From positions 18,322 through 82,321 of the forward strand of contig NZ_LHZQ01000214.1 of assembly GCF_001580915.1 (NCBI RefSeq): a DNA stretch of 64,000 nucleotides, written 5' to 3'. The stretch comes from Acetobacter tropicalis. Lineage in GTDB: Bacteria > Pseudomonadota > Alphaproteobacteria > Acetobacterales > Acetobacteraceae. Shown here piece after piece: positions 43,787 through 51,990 of this stretch. The notes beneath the pieces are model-generated. The model was not told the origin of the DNA, made no database searches, and was given only the letters and a program-made list of their open reading frames with translations. The position numbers and the translations under genes are program-made. The stretch's first letter is position 1, and each line of letters begins with the position of its first letter.

Positions 43787-44469
43787 TCACCGGTCCCGGT
43801 CAAGGCGTCCCTGACCAACGCCTTGACACCGCGTTCGCTGTGGCTGTTGTGCTTATAAGTTTCCCATGACGGTTCATACTCGTCTGCCTGATTTCCCCAG
43901 ACATTCCATCCTTTCCGAGGACCACGAGCGAACATCTCCAGATAGGGACCGGGGGAACATGACTCTATCAGTTCATACTGTTCATCCGGCTTCCGGCTGT
44001 GCTCACGTTTCCGGGTAGCAATATAATTGACCTGAGTACGTCCCGGCTGAAGGGTTCGAGCATTCTTGCCTCTGACGCCAAACAGCAGAATTTCCGTCAC
44101 ATTCCGGAAATAGAAACCAACTCCGCGACCGTCAGACCCGCCATCCTTGCGGATTTTATGCCAGATGATGTTGGATTTGTAGGTGAATCCCCACTCCTGC
44201 ATTACCCGCAGACCATCCGGAAGCAACGCATTTGGTACCCATAGATACAGGTGAGCTGTGGGAGCAACAATGTCAGCCACTGGCAGAGCGCAGATATCGT
44301 CCAGCGTCATCGTGGGATAACGACTCAATCTATGATGCTCAGGAGCAACCTTGCCTGTGCGGTTTGTGAACTGCCACGGAGGATCGGCCAGCACCGTCGC
44401 AGGCCGGTTTTTCCCTACGGATTTCAGGAAATCTTCGACAGCGTCCTGCGGGCTGGCAATTTTTGGCAT
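43783..44469 (-). CDS. MT-A70 family DNA adenine methyltransferase
   Basis: This 228-residue N6-adenine methyltransferase has the MT-A70 layout: the catalytic DPPW motif in TVLADPPWQF (residues 26-35), YPTMTLDDICALPV, HLYLWVPNALL and EMFARGPRKGWNVWGNQ at the C-terminus. It most likely protects the sites cut by the convergent BglII-type enzyme. No clear Shine-Dalgarno sequence precedes the ATG. It lies about 210 bp inside the tRNA-Ser and is the last gene of the element. Confidence 0.88.
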   Translation of the reverse strand: MPKIASPQDAVEDFLKSVGKNRPATVLADPPWQFTNRTGKVAPEHHRLSRYPTMTLDDICALPVADIVAPTAHLYLWVPNALLPDGLRVMQEWGFTYKSNIIWHKIRKDGGSDGRGVGFYFRNVTEILLFGVRGKNARTLQPGRTQVNYIATRKREHSRKPDEQYELIESCSPGPYLEMFARGPRKGWNVWGNQADEYEPSWETYKHNSHSERGVKALVRDALTGTGD

Positions 44470-44570
44470 GAGGCGCTGTTCACATTCTGTTCGCGTTAAA
44501 ACCCTTCATACGACAGGGAGCCGTATGTTTCCACTGTGATAGCGAGGATATGATCTTCCGGCAATTTTTC

Positions 44571-44633
44571 CGATGCACTCTCGATGCACTTTTTTCTGAA
44601 AATCTTAGACCGTTTTTTCCGGACCTCGATGCA
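44571..44633. promoter_or_regulatory. candidate integrase arm-type sites, right end
   Basis: CGATGCA occurs at 44571-44577, 44582-44588 and 44627-44633. The first two are 11 bases apart, the same spacing as the pair at the left end, and the third is 45 bases further. Confidence 0.55.
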
Positions 44634-44678
44634 AACCAAGGCATTCAAGGGCTAAAATAGTCAGGAAAATCAATGAAT

Positions 44679-44770
44679 TGGCGGAGGGGATGGGATTCGA
44701 ACCCACGATACGCTGTTAAGCGTATAACGGTTTAGCAAACCGTCGCCTTCAGCCACTCGGCCACCCCTCC
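44679..44770 (-). tRNA. tRNA-Ser(GCU)
   Basis: A complete 92-base serine tRNA with encoded CCA is present. The 7-bp acceptor stem is GGAGGGG / CCCCTCC, the anticodon loop TTGCTAA gives GCT, a long variable arm has a 6-bp stem (ATACGC / GCGTAT), and the T loop reads TTCGAAT. The mobile element is inserted immediately 3' of it, so its 3' half was probably supplied by the element. Confidence 0.97.
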
Positions 44771-44814
44771 GCAAGAAGAGTGTAAAGATACACGACGTTT
44801 GCATTGGTGCTTTT

Positions 44815-44880
44815 AGGGGGTTCTTCGCTTTCCGTCAAACCCCCTGAACGCTTATTTGAGGGGATTTTTTACATCCCCTC
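44815..44880 (-). terminator. two hairpins after gatB
   Basis: GAGGGGAT / ATCCCCTC (44858-44880) and AGGGGGTT / AACCCCCT (44815-44845) lie between the gatB stop and tRNA-Ser. Neither has a T-run on the minus strand, so they may be processing or Rho-dependent signals. Confidence 0.45.
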
Positions 44881-44885
44881 TTAAC

Positions 44886-46340
44886 TTACCCGTTCAGTTT
44901 GGCTTTCAGAGCCTCGTTCACCAGAGCCGGGTTGGCTTTGCCTTTGGTTTCTTTCATGACCTGCCCCACAAAGAAGCCGAACAGCTTATCCTTGCCAGAG
45001 CGGAATTCTTCCACTTTGTCCGCATGTTTGGCCATGATGGCATCCACAGCGGCGTCAATCACGCCGGTATCCGTTACCTGCTTGAGGCCTTTTTTCTCAA
45101 CAATGGCGTCCGGGCTTTCCCCCGTTTCCACCATGTCTTCAAACACATCCTTGGCAATCTTGCCGTTGATGGTGCCATCGGAAATCAGGTCCAGCATCTT
45201 GCCAAGCGCTTCCGCGCTGACAGGACTGTTTTCAATGGTGCGCCCGGTGCGATTCAGTGCGGCAAACAGATCTCCCGTCACCCATGTCACCGCCAGCTTG
45301 CCATCACGCCCTTTGGCAACGGTTTCAAAGAAATCCGCCACAGACTGTTCCGCCACCAGCACCCCGGCATCATAAAACGGAATGCCGTAGTCTTTCTGGA
45401 AACGGGCACGCTTGGCGTCCGGCAGCTCCGGCAGGGCCGCTTTAAGGCCATCCACCCACGCCTGTTCAATCACCAGCGGCAGCAGGTCAGGGTCCGGGAA
45501 ATAACGGTAATCATGCGCGTCTTCCTTGGAGCGCATGGTGCGGGTTTCCCCACGGCCGGGATCAAACAGGCGGGTTTCCTGATCGACCTCGCCGCCATTT
45601 TCCCAGATTTCCACCTGACGCGCAGCTTCCACTTCAATGGCCTGCATGACAAAGCGGATGGAGTTGACGTTCTTGATCTCGCAGCGCGTACGGAACGGCT
45701 CACCCGCTTTCCGAACAGACACGTTCACGTCCGCCCGCATGGAGCCTTCTTCCATGTTGCCGTCACATGTGCCCAGATAACGCAGAATCTGGCGCAGCTT
45801 GCGCAGGTAGGCCCCGGCTTCTTCTGGCGCACGGATATCGGGTTCGCTGACAATTTCCATCAACGCCACACCGGCGCGGTTCAGGTCCACAAAGGAACGG
45901 GTGGGGTCCTGATCATGCAGCAGCTTGCCCGCGTCCTGCTCCATATGCAGCCGGGTGATGCCGATCTGGCGGGTTTCACCCCCTGCCAGTTCAATTTCAA
46001 TCGTGCCTTCCCCAACAATGGGGTGGGCAAACTGGCTGATCTGGTAGCCCTGCGGCAAATCCGCATAGAAGTAGTTCTTGCGGTCAAACCGGCTTTCCAG
46101 ATTGATGCGGGCATTCAAGCCCAGACCCGTCCGGACAGCCTGCGCCACACATTCCCTGTTGATAACCGGCAACATGCCCGGAAAAGCCGCATCGACCAGA
46201 CTGACCTGCGTGTTGGGCTCTCCGCCAAATTTGGTGGACGCACCGGAAAACAGCTTGGACTGGCTGATGATCTGGGCATGCACTTCCAGCCCGACCACAA
46301 TCTCCCAGTTTCCGGTTTTACCTTCAATAACGTAGCTCAT
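44886..46340 (-). CDS. gatB: aspartyl/glutamyl-tRNA amidotransferase subunit B
   Basis: GatB binds misacylated Asp-tRNA(Asn) or Glu-tRNA(Gln) and phosphorylates the acyl group before amidation. The 484-residue protein has the cradle domain ([64 protein letters not shown]) and the helical YqeY-like tail. Its ATG overlaps the gatA stop (ATGA). It is the last gene of gatC-gatA-gatB. Confidence 0.97.
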   Translation of the reverse strand: MSYVIEGKTGNWEIVVGLEVHAQIISQSKLFSGASTKFGGEPNTQVSLVDAAFPGMLPVINRECVAQAVRTGLGLNARINLESRFDRKNYFYADLPQGYQISQFAHPIVGEGTIEIELAGGETRQIGITRLHMEQDAGKLLHDQDPTRSFVDLNRAGVALMEIVSEPDIRAPEEAGAYLRKLRQILRYLGTCDGNMEEGSMRADVNVSVRKAGEPFRTRCEIKNVNSIRFVMQAIEVEAARQVEIWENGGEVDQETRLFDPGRGETRTMRSKEDAHDYRYFPDPDLLPLVIEQAWVDGLKAALPELPDAKRARFQKDYGIPFYDAGVLVAEQSVADFFETVAKGRDGKLAVTWVTGDLFAALNRTGRTIENSPVSAEALGKMLDLISDGTINGKIAKDVFEDMVETGESPDAIVEKKGLKQVTDTGVIDAAVDAIMAKHADKVEEFRSGKDKLFGFFVGQVMKETKGKANPALVNEALKAKLNG

Positions 46341-47824
46341 GCACCTGCCTCCGCATGCAGGGTGGGCGTGTGGGCAAAGCCCGCAGCATCCTCAAGCGCG
46401 CCGCCAACAGACAGCACGGTTTCCTCATCAAAATGCCGACCAATAATTTGCAGCCCCAACGGCAGCCCTTTTGCGTCCAGCCCCACAGGCACGGACAGCG
46501 CAGGCACACCGGCCATGCTGGCAGGCACGGTAAAGATGTCGTTCAGATACATCTGCACCGGATCATCCATGTTTTCACCCTGCGCAAACGCAGCACTGGG
46601 CGCGGTTGGGGTCAGCAGCACATCCACCTGTTCAAAAGCCTGCACAAAGTCACGCTTGATCAGAGTGCGCACTTTCTGGGCCTTGAGGTAATACGCATCA
46701 TAATAGCCCGCGGACAGCACATAGGTGCCCATCAGGATACGGTTGCGCACTTCTTCTCCAAACCCTTCGGCGCGGGTCCGCTCATAAATGCCATCCAGAG
46801 TGGGGGCATCCTTGCGGGCACCAAAGCGAATGCCATCATACCGGGCCAGGTTGGATGAACATTCAGCAGGTGCAATGATGTAGTACGTGGCAAGCCCGTA
46901 TTTGGTGTGCGGCAGGGAAACATCCACAATCTCGCACCCGGCATCTCGCAGCCAGGCAATTCCCTGCTCCCACATGGCGGCAATTTCAGCAGGCAGACCA
47001 GGCGCACGATATTCTGCCGGAATCCCGACCCGCAGGCCTTTCACACTCTTACCAACAGCCTGAGCAAAAGCGGGAACCGGGCGGTTGGAACTGGTGCTGT
47101 CTTTTTCATCAAAACCAGCCATGGCTTCCAGCATCAGCCCGGCATCTGCCACGCTGCGCGTCATGGGGCCAGCCTGGTCAAGGGAGCTTGCAAACGCAAT
47201 GGTGCCCCAGCGGCTGCACCGGCCATAGGTAGGCTTAAGCCCCACAATACCGCAGAAAGCGGCAGGCTGACGAATTGAGCCCCCCGTATCCGTGCCCGTA
47301 GCCGCCAGAGCCAGACCAGCCGCGACCGCAGCAGCAGAGCCACCGGAAGACCCGCCCGGCACCAGCGCAGTTGCCTCATCCCCTTTCCGCTGCCACGGAT
47401 TGAGAACAGATCCGAACGCGGATGTGATGTTGGCTGACCCCATGGCAAATTCGTCCAGGTTGGTCTTGCCTACAAAAACAGATCCGGCATCCAGCAGGCG
47501 CTGCGTCACGCTGCTTTCATAAGGCGGCACAAAATCGGCCAGCATCTTGCTGGCAGCGGTTGTTTTAACCCCTTTGGTGCAGAACAGATCCTTCACACCA
47601 ATGGGCAGCCCTTCCATGGGGCGGGCTGTGCCATCAGCATAACGGGCATCTGCGGCATCAGCCGCTGCCAGAACATCTTTTTCCGGCAGAACGGTAATAT
47701 AGGCGTTCAGTTTGGGGTTCAGGCGCGCAATGGCCTGCATGTGCGCCGTGGCGAGGTCTCGCGCAGAAAATTTGCGGGCGGCAAGGCCTGCACGCGCTTC
47801 GGTCAGGGTCAGTCCGGTCAGCAT
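46337..47824 (-). CDS. gatA: aspartyl/glutamyl-tRNA amidotransferase subunit A
   Basis: GatA is the amidase that releases ammonia from glutamine for the GatCAB complex. The 495-residue protein has the amidase signature with its Ser-cisSer-Lys triad: Lys in PIGVKDLFC, cis-Ser in [14 protein letters not shown] and the nucleophile in [17 protein letters not shown] use the ATG at 47824, one base after the gatC stop; a frame open to 47896 overlaps gatC and is not conserved. Confidence 0.96.
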   Translation of the reverse strand: MLTGLTLTEARAGLAARKFSARDLATAHMQAIARLNPKLNAYITVLPEKDVLAAADAADARYADGTARPMEGLPIGVKDLFCTKGVKTTAASKMLADFVPPYESSVTQRLLDAGSVFVGKTNLDEFAMGSANITSAFGSVLNPWQRKGDEATALVPGGSSGGSAAAVAAGLALAATGTDTGGSIRQPAAFCGIVGLKPTYGRCSRWGTIAFASSLDQAGPMTRSVADAGLMLEAMAGFDEKDSTSSNRPVPAFAQAVGKSVKGLRVGIPAEYRAPGLPAEIAAMWEQGIAWLRDAGCEIVDVSLPHTKYGLATYYIIAPAECSSNLARYDGIRFGARKDAPTLDGIYERTRAEGFGEEVRNRILMGTYVLSAGYYDAYYLKAQKVRTLIKRDFVQAFEQVDVLLTPTAPSAAFAQGENMDDPVQMYLNDIFTVPASMAGVPALSVPVGLDAKGLPLGLQIIGRHFDEETVLSVGGALEDAAGFAHTPTLHAEAGA

Positions 47825-47825
47825 C

Positions 47826-48113
47826 TTATTCAACAACCTTGGGTACAGTGTAGAAGGGGCCAGATGTTTCCGGCGCGCAGGACAGAACGGCCTCACGGCA
47901 GTTTCCGTCCGTCACCACATCTTCACGTTGGCGCAGGGCTTCCATCTCCGTGCCCACCATGGGGGGCACGCCCTCAACATCCACCTCGGACAGTTGATCA
48001 ACCCAGCCCAGAATGCCATCCAGCTTCTGGCGGACGGATTCAAGCTCAGCATCTTCAAGGCCGATGCGGGCCAGTTTCGCAATACGTCGGGTGGTCGCGA
48101 GGTCAAGCGACAT
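47826..48113 (-). CDS. gatC: aspartyl/glutamyl-tRNA amidotransferase subunit C
   Basis: GatC is a small belt-like subunit that stabilises GatA against GatB. The 95-residue protein has the usual length and starts [19 protein letters not shown], with the mid-protein block [19 protein letters not shown] and the PMVGT stretch. It is the first gene of the gatCAB operon, divergent from ruvX. Confidence 0.94.
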   Translation of the reverse strand: MSLDLATTRRIAKLARIGLEDAELESVRQKLDGILGWVDQLSEVDVEGVPPMVGTEMEALRQREDVVTDGNCREAVLSCAPETSGPFYTVPKVVE

Positions 48114-48191
48114 GAAAGCAGACTCTCTTCAGACTGTTTAGGGGAAAAAAGCCCTAGCATAATCGGGCGCAAGGCAACATACCGTGCAGAC

Positions 48192-48668
48192 ATGGCACTC
48201 CTTAATCTGACCGACCTGACCGCCGCTCTGGCCCGCAATGACCGTCTGCTGGGCATAGATCCCGGCCGCAAGCAGGTCGGCCTCGCCCTTTCCGATGTCT
48301 CGCGCATGGTGGCCACCCCGCTGGAAACCGTAAAACGCGGTAAACTGAGCGCCATGGCGACCCACATCCGCGCGCTGGCCGACCGGCACGGCATTGGCGG
48401 AATGGTGATCGGCATTCCTCTCTCCCTTGATGGCTCGTTCGGGCCAGCCGCACAGGCGGCAAAGGACTGGGCCATGGCACTTTCTGATCAGACCGGTCTG
48501 CCCGTCTGTCTGTGGGATGAACGCCTTTCTTCTTCCGCCGTAAACCGGATGCTGATTCAGGAAGCAGACCTGTCACGCAAAAAACGGGAAGGTGTGGTGG
48601 ACCAGCTAGCAGCCGCCTATATCCTGCAAGCCGCGCTGGACAGCATGCCCCGGCCTGCTCTTTTTTGA
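48192..48668 (+). CDS. ruvX: Holliday junction resolvase-like/pre-16S rRNA nuclease
   Basis: This 158-residue YqgF-family protein has an RNase H-like fold. In E. coli it is needed for 16S rRNA 5' end maturation. Motifs are LLGIDPGRKQVGLALSD (catalytic Asp), VIGIPLSLDG and WDERLSSSAVNRML. I use the ATG at 48192; the frame is open much further upstream into gatC antisense, but the conserved protein starts here. It is divergent from gatC. Confidence 0.93.
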   Translation: MALLNLTDLTAALARNDRLLGIDPGRKQVGLALSDVSRMVATPLETVKRGKLSAMATHIRALADRHGIGGMVIGIPLSLDGSFGPAAQAAKDWAMALSDQTGLPVCLWDERLSSSAVNRMLIQEADLSRKKREGVVDQLAAAYILQAALDSMPRPALF

Positions 48669-48772
48669 CGGCTTCCGCCCTGTGACACAGGGTCGGCACA
48701 GCCTGTTCTCATATTTGCCATAAACAGCTTCCATCTTCATACGATTGAACGAACAGCATTTGGAGATTTTTT

Positions 48773-49189
48773 ATGGCGCTTATGACGATCCGTACGTTCG
48801 CAACGACCCTGCTTGCCACCGCGGCGTTTACTCTTTCCCTGCCCGGTGCGCACGCTGAAGAACAGGGACCGATCAACCGCGCCTGGAACGATACCCGCTC
48901 CACCACCACCAATGCGTGGGACAAAACCAAGCAGGGTACCGCCAAAACATGGGACCGCACCAAAGAGGGGTCCGAAAAGGCTTGGAACAAAACCAAAAAC
49001 GGCACTTCCGAAGCCTGGGACAAGACGAAGGAAGGGACCAATCACGCCTGGAACAAAACAAAGAACGGCACGGAAGAGGCTGCTGACTCCACAAAGAACT
49101 GGAGCAAACGGACCGGCAAGAAAATTGGCAACTGGGGCAAGGAAGCTGGACAGGACATCAGCAATACATTTTCTGGCAACAGCAAATAA
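48773..49189 (+). CDS. secreted LEA-like 11-mer repeat protein
   Basis: This 138-residue protein has a signal peptide (MALMTIRTFATTLLATAAFT, cleavage likely after AHA at 28) and then seven 11-residue repeats such as AWDKTKQGTAK, TWDRTKEGSEK, AWNKTKNGTSE and AWDKTKEGTNH. The hydrophilic period-11 pattern with W/A at fixed positions resembles group 3 LEA proteins and other intrinsically disordered stress proteins. GGAG seven bases before the ATG and a strong terminator show a single-gene unit. A role in envelope protection against drying, ethanol or acid is inference. Confidence 0.8.
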   Translation: MALMTIRTFATTLLATAAFTLSLPGAHAEEQGPINRAWNDTRSTTTNAWDKTKQGTAKTWDRTKEGSEKAWNKTKNGTSEAWDKTKEGTNHAWNKTKNGTEEAADSTKNWSKRTGKKIGNWGKEAGQDISNTFSGNSK

Positions 49190-49246
49190 AACAAACGATC
49201 CCATTGTTTGAGGGAAGAGCAGCACGCTCTTTCCTCCCGAACAGAG

Positions 49247-49281
49247 AAAACCCCCACTTCCAAACGGAATGTGGGGGTTTT
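49247..49281 (+). terminator. terminator after the LEA-like gene
   Basis: AAAACCCCCAC and GTGGGGGTTTT form an 11-bp stem with a 13-base loop, followed by TTA. It lies about 60 bases past the stop. Confidence 0.88.
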
Positions 49282-49600
49282 TTATGGACCTGCGGGAAGA
49301 GGATTAAAGATCACAACCATGCTTTTCTTCTCCCTCGTCTTTTGATCAGTTTTCGCCACAAGACAGAAAAACTTCGGGAAAAGACGTTTTTCAGAGTTAT
49401 CCAATAGTCTTGAAATGCTGTCATCAGCCACTCCTTTTTCTTTTGTTTTCCAATAATTTCATATCTCCATGGCACGAATATGACGGAAGTTCTTTTTCAG
49501 TTCATATCCGAAAAGACAAGAGAGTTTCATGGAAACGTCACACCGTTGGAGGAAAAGAGAGGCTAAAAGGCCCTCGCACGTAAGCGCACAGGAAAGCACA
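49282..49600. other. intergenic region
   Basis: About 320 bp between the LEA-like terminator and the next small gene show no supported frame, repeat or RNA gene. Confidence 0.45.
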
Positions 49601-49792
49601 ATGCCCCGTTTTAACGAGCAGTCCCTCACCCCTGCCCCCAATGAAAAATGGCGCGAAGCCGTTCGGGAAACATGGCGGCAGACACTTCTGTATATCTGGG
49701 AACAGCCGACCGATCTGCCTGCACCCCGACCAGCCCGTGCCAAAAGCGCGTCCTCCCTGGAACGGCTGACACCTGCATATAGCCAGAACTGA
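49601..49792 (+). CDS. small hypothetical protein
   Basis: I do not recognise this 63-residue protein. It begins MPRFNEQSLTPAPNEKWREA and has a Trp-rich amphipathic middle (WREAVRETWRQTLLYIWEQP) and a Pro/Ala-rich tail. AGGA seven bases before the ATG at 49601 supports it; an open extension to 49529 has no ribosome binding site. It lies 241 bases upstream of satP. It may be genuine, but evidence is limited to frame and start signal. Confidence 0.42.
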   Translation: MPRFNEQSLTPAPNEKWREAVRETWRQTLLYIWEQPTDLPAPRPARAKSASSLERLTPAYSQN

Positions 49793-50033
49793 GCCCCATA
49801 GCGGCCTTTTGGCGGCTGAGACACTGAGCAGCCTCAGACGGTTTTTATACAAACACCCGCTCCGGCTCTCTCCTGTTTCTCTTCTGAAAAAAAGACACAG
49901 AGAGCGATAACGACCAAATAGAGCAGGCGTTCTATAAAATAAAAGTTACGCCGCCGCCTGACGATTTCATGCGGAGTCTTTCTACAGTATCCAGTATGAT
50001 CGTGTCATAACAACAAGAACAGAAGTTCTGACA

Positions 50034-50630
50034 ATGGCACAATCTGACACACTCCTTGCGAACCCCGCCCCCCTTGGGCTGATGGGTTTTGGCATGACCA
50101 CCGTCCTGCTGAATCTGCACAACGCAGGACTGGTGCCCATGGGCGCCGCCATTCTGGGCATGGGCCTGATGTTTGGCGGCTTTGCCCAGATTATTGCGGG
50201 CATTTTAGAATTCCTCAAAGGAAACACCTTTGGTTTAACCGCCTTTACGGCCTATGGCGCTTTCTGGCTGTCCCTTGTGGCGCTGATCGCCCTGCCCAAG
50301 CTCAACATTGTTGCTGCGACTGACCCCAACCTGATGGGTAGCTACCTGCTGGTATGGGGGCTTTTTACCTTTATCATGTTCCTCGGCACACTGCGCGCCA
50401 CCCGAGCACACCAGACCATTTTTGCATCGCTTGTGGTCCTGTTTGTTCTGCTGGGGCTGGGGGATCTGCTTGCCCAACCCAACCTGACCGTAATTGCCGG
50501 TTATGAAGGTATTTTCTGCGGTTTGTCAGCCATGTATCTGGCGGCAGCAGAAGTTCTGGAAGCCCAGTTCCACTACGCCGTTCTTCCCGTAGGCCATGCA
50601 GGCCCCCGCCTGCGTGTTGCGATGGCCTGA
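50034..50630 (+). CDS. satP: acetate/succinate transporter of the SatP (GPR1/FUN34/YaaH) family
   Basis: This 198-residue inner-membrane protein has six hydrophobic segments and the family motif NPAPLGLMGFG (residues 10-20). SatP proteins move acetate and succinate with protons; in an acetic acid bacterium it could take up or release acetate. It ends in HAGPRLRVAMA. No strong Shine-Dalgarno sequence is visible. A perfect terminator follows, so it is monocistronic. Confidence 0.93.
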   Translation: MAQSDTLLANPAPLGLMGFGMTTVLLNLHNAGLVPMGAAILGMGLMFGGFAQIIAGILEFLKGNTFGLTAFTAYGAFWLSLVALIALPKLNIVAATDPNLMGSYLLVWGLFTFIMFLGTLRATRAHQTIFASLVVLFVLLGLGDLLAQPNLTVIAGYEGIFCGLSAMYLAAAEVLEAQFHYAVLPVGHAGPRLRVAMA

Positions 50631-50662
50631 AGCATCAGTCTGCACTCAGGCTGCTTACAACG

Positions 50663-50694
50663 ACGCATTGCTCCTACCGGAGCAATGCGTTTTT
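50663..50694 (+). terminator. terminator after satP
   Basis: A perfect 12-bp stem (ACGCATTGCTCC / GGAGCAATGCGT) with a TACC loop is followed by TTTTA. Confidence 0.92.
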
Positions 50695-50831
50695 ACAGGA
50701 ACGCCCCCGCCCCTTTTCCCTTCAGCGCATACCGGCTCCGCCCAATACGGGTGGAACCCCTTCGGCAAACCAAACGTTTTTCCTTGTCTTAGCCAATCAT
50801 GATTTTGCGTGAGAAAGGAAAAAGGCCCGGC

Positions 50832-51302
50832 ATGCATGCTCTTGCCCGAATAACGTTTGGTGCCGCCAGTGTTCTGCTTATGGTTCTGGCAGTCCTTCTG
50901 GTGGGCTTTGGCATTTCCGACCTTATAAAGCAGCTCTTCAGTCATTCCTGGCAGACAGCCCAGACCGCCGTGGTACATGCCATCAGTTATGTGGTGATTG
51001 CTTTGGCTGTATTTGACGTAGCCAAATATTTTATGGAAGAGGAAGTCATTCTTTCACGCGGCAAGCATACTCTGGCTGAAGCCCGCGTCAGCCTTACCAA
51101 ATTTATTACCAGCATTATTATCGCGGTGTTTGTAGAAGGACTGGTAGGGATTTTCGAGACACGAGGCGATGGTCCCGCCACGGTTATTTACCCCGCTTCC
51201 CTGCTGATTGTGGCCACGCTTATGGTTTTCTCTCTGGGCATCTATCTCAAACTGAGCGTTCAGGCTGAAGGCGAAAAGAAGAAAGAGCAACTGGAAGACT
51301 GA
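50832..51302 (+). CDS. hypothetical membrane protein
   Basis: This 156-residue protein has four hydrophobic segments: about residues 8-28 (ASVLLMVLAVLLVGFGISDL), 45-62, 92-112 and 120-142. It has a charged tail (EGEKKKEQLED). Its overall shape recalls small PsiE-like membrane proteins, but I cannot assign a family. I use the ATG at 50832, six bases after AAGG; a frame open to 50799 adds a basic leader. It stands alone, 200 bases after satP. Confidence 0.68.
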   Translation: MHALARITFGAASVLLMVLAVLLVGFGISDLIKQLFSHSWQTAQTAVVHAISYVVIALAVFDVAKYFMEEEVILSRGKHTLAEARVSLTKFITSIIIAVFVEGLVGIFETRGDGPATVIYPASLLIVATLMVFSLGIYLKLSVQAEGEKKKEQLED

Positions 51303-51850
51303 GGCCCTTTCTTCCTCCATAAAGCTTTTGGGCCCCGAAGAAACCTCTGCCCTCTTGGGAACACAAAGCGGCACTGAGCTGGCAGCAGATCTGGCGCAAT
51401 ACCAAGACAAAAACAGCTTACGCAAAGCAGAGGACAGTGGCGTATCGAGAAAGCATTATCGACTGGTGATAAATCGGATCACCGTTCATCCCTGAACAAG
51501 AAAAACTGTAACCGGCTTCTAACCAGTTTGTGCATAATTCCGCGAATAGTTGTGCATCGACGTGTAACGTTACGCTACGGATCGCACGTAAAAACTCGGC
51601 AGAAAGTTTAGAAACCAACTGTCAAAGGGAGCGGATGAGCAGCAATGAGTAGCGCTGCCCGTTGTGCAGAGAAGATACGTGGCCCCGTATAAGGAGGGAC
51701 TCTAGGCATGATAAGACTGCCACAACGGCACGGATTTGGCACGGATTCCGTAGCCTCTTGGGTCCATTTCATGGTACCAGATACCATGAAGCCAACAACG
51801 AGAATGGAAAAAGAAAACACCAGAACTGGCTGTTTTCTGCCGGTCAAAGA
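51303..51850. other. gene-free region next to tRNA-Val
   Basis: About 550 bp have no gene I can support. GGCACGGATT occurs at 51727-51736 and 51738-51747, 11 bases apart, about 110 bases from the tRNA 3' end. This resembles integrase arm-type sites, so the stretch may be the scar of a lost element. A 66-codon frame on the minus strand (51418-51618) is not recognised. Confidence 0.45.
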
Positions 51851-51925
51851 TGGTGGGCGCAACAGGGATTGAACCTGTGACCCCTACCATGTCAAGGTAG
51901 TGCTCTACCGCTGAGCTATGCGCCC
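51851..51925 (-). tRNA. tRNA-Val(GAC)
   Basis: A complete 75-base tRNA with encoded CCA is present. The acceptor stem is GGGCGCA / TGCGCCC, the D arm GCTC-AGCGGTA-GAGC, the anticodon loop TTGACAT (anticodon GAC) and the T arm ACAGG-TTCAATC-CCTGT. Confidence 0.97.
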
Positions 51926-51990
51926 ATCCTTAACCGTGGGCGCGTTCTATCCTTCTTGCGTTCAAAGCGCAAGCCCACAATGATACCCGA

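Larger units (their letters stand above)
32802..44741. mobile_element. integrative mobilizable element in tRNA-Ser(GCU)
   Basis: An AT-rich segment of about 11.9 kb is bounded by a complete tRNA-Ser on the right and a displaced 3' tRNA fragment on the left. The two share an identical 21-bp core over the anticodon arm. Inside are a tyrosine integrase next to the left end, an HUH replication initiator, MobC and a relaxase, small hypothetical genes, a serine resolvase, a DUF2806 gene and a restriction-modification pair. No type IV secretion genes are present, so transfer would need a helper. The mix of Rep and Mob genes suggests an integrated small plasmid. Boundaries are read from the repeat; excision is untested. 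Confidence 0.88.

Noticed and set aside
44856..46691. A 611-codon plus-strand frame opposite gatB
   Set aside because: It is the antisense shadow of gatB and the end of gatA, with no family features.
51418..51618. A 66-codon minus-strand frame near tRNA-Val
   Set aside because: Composition is somewhat protein-like and it could be a gene remnant, but no start signal or family was recognised.
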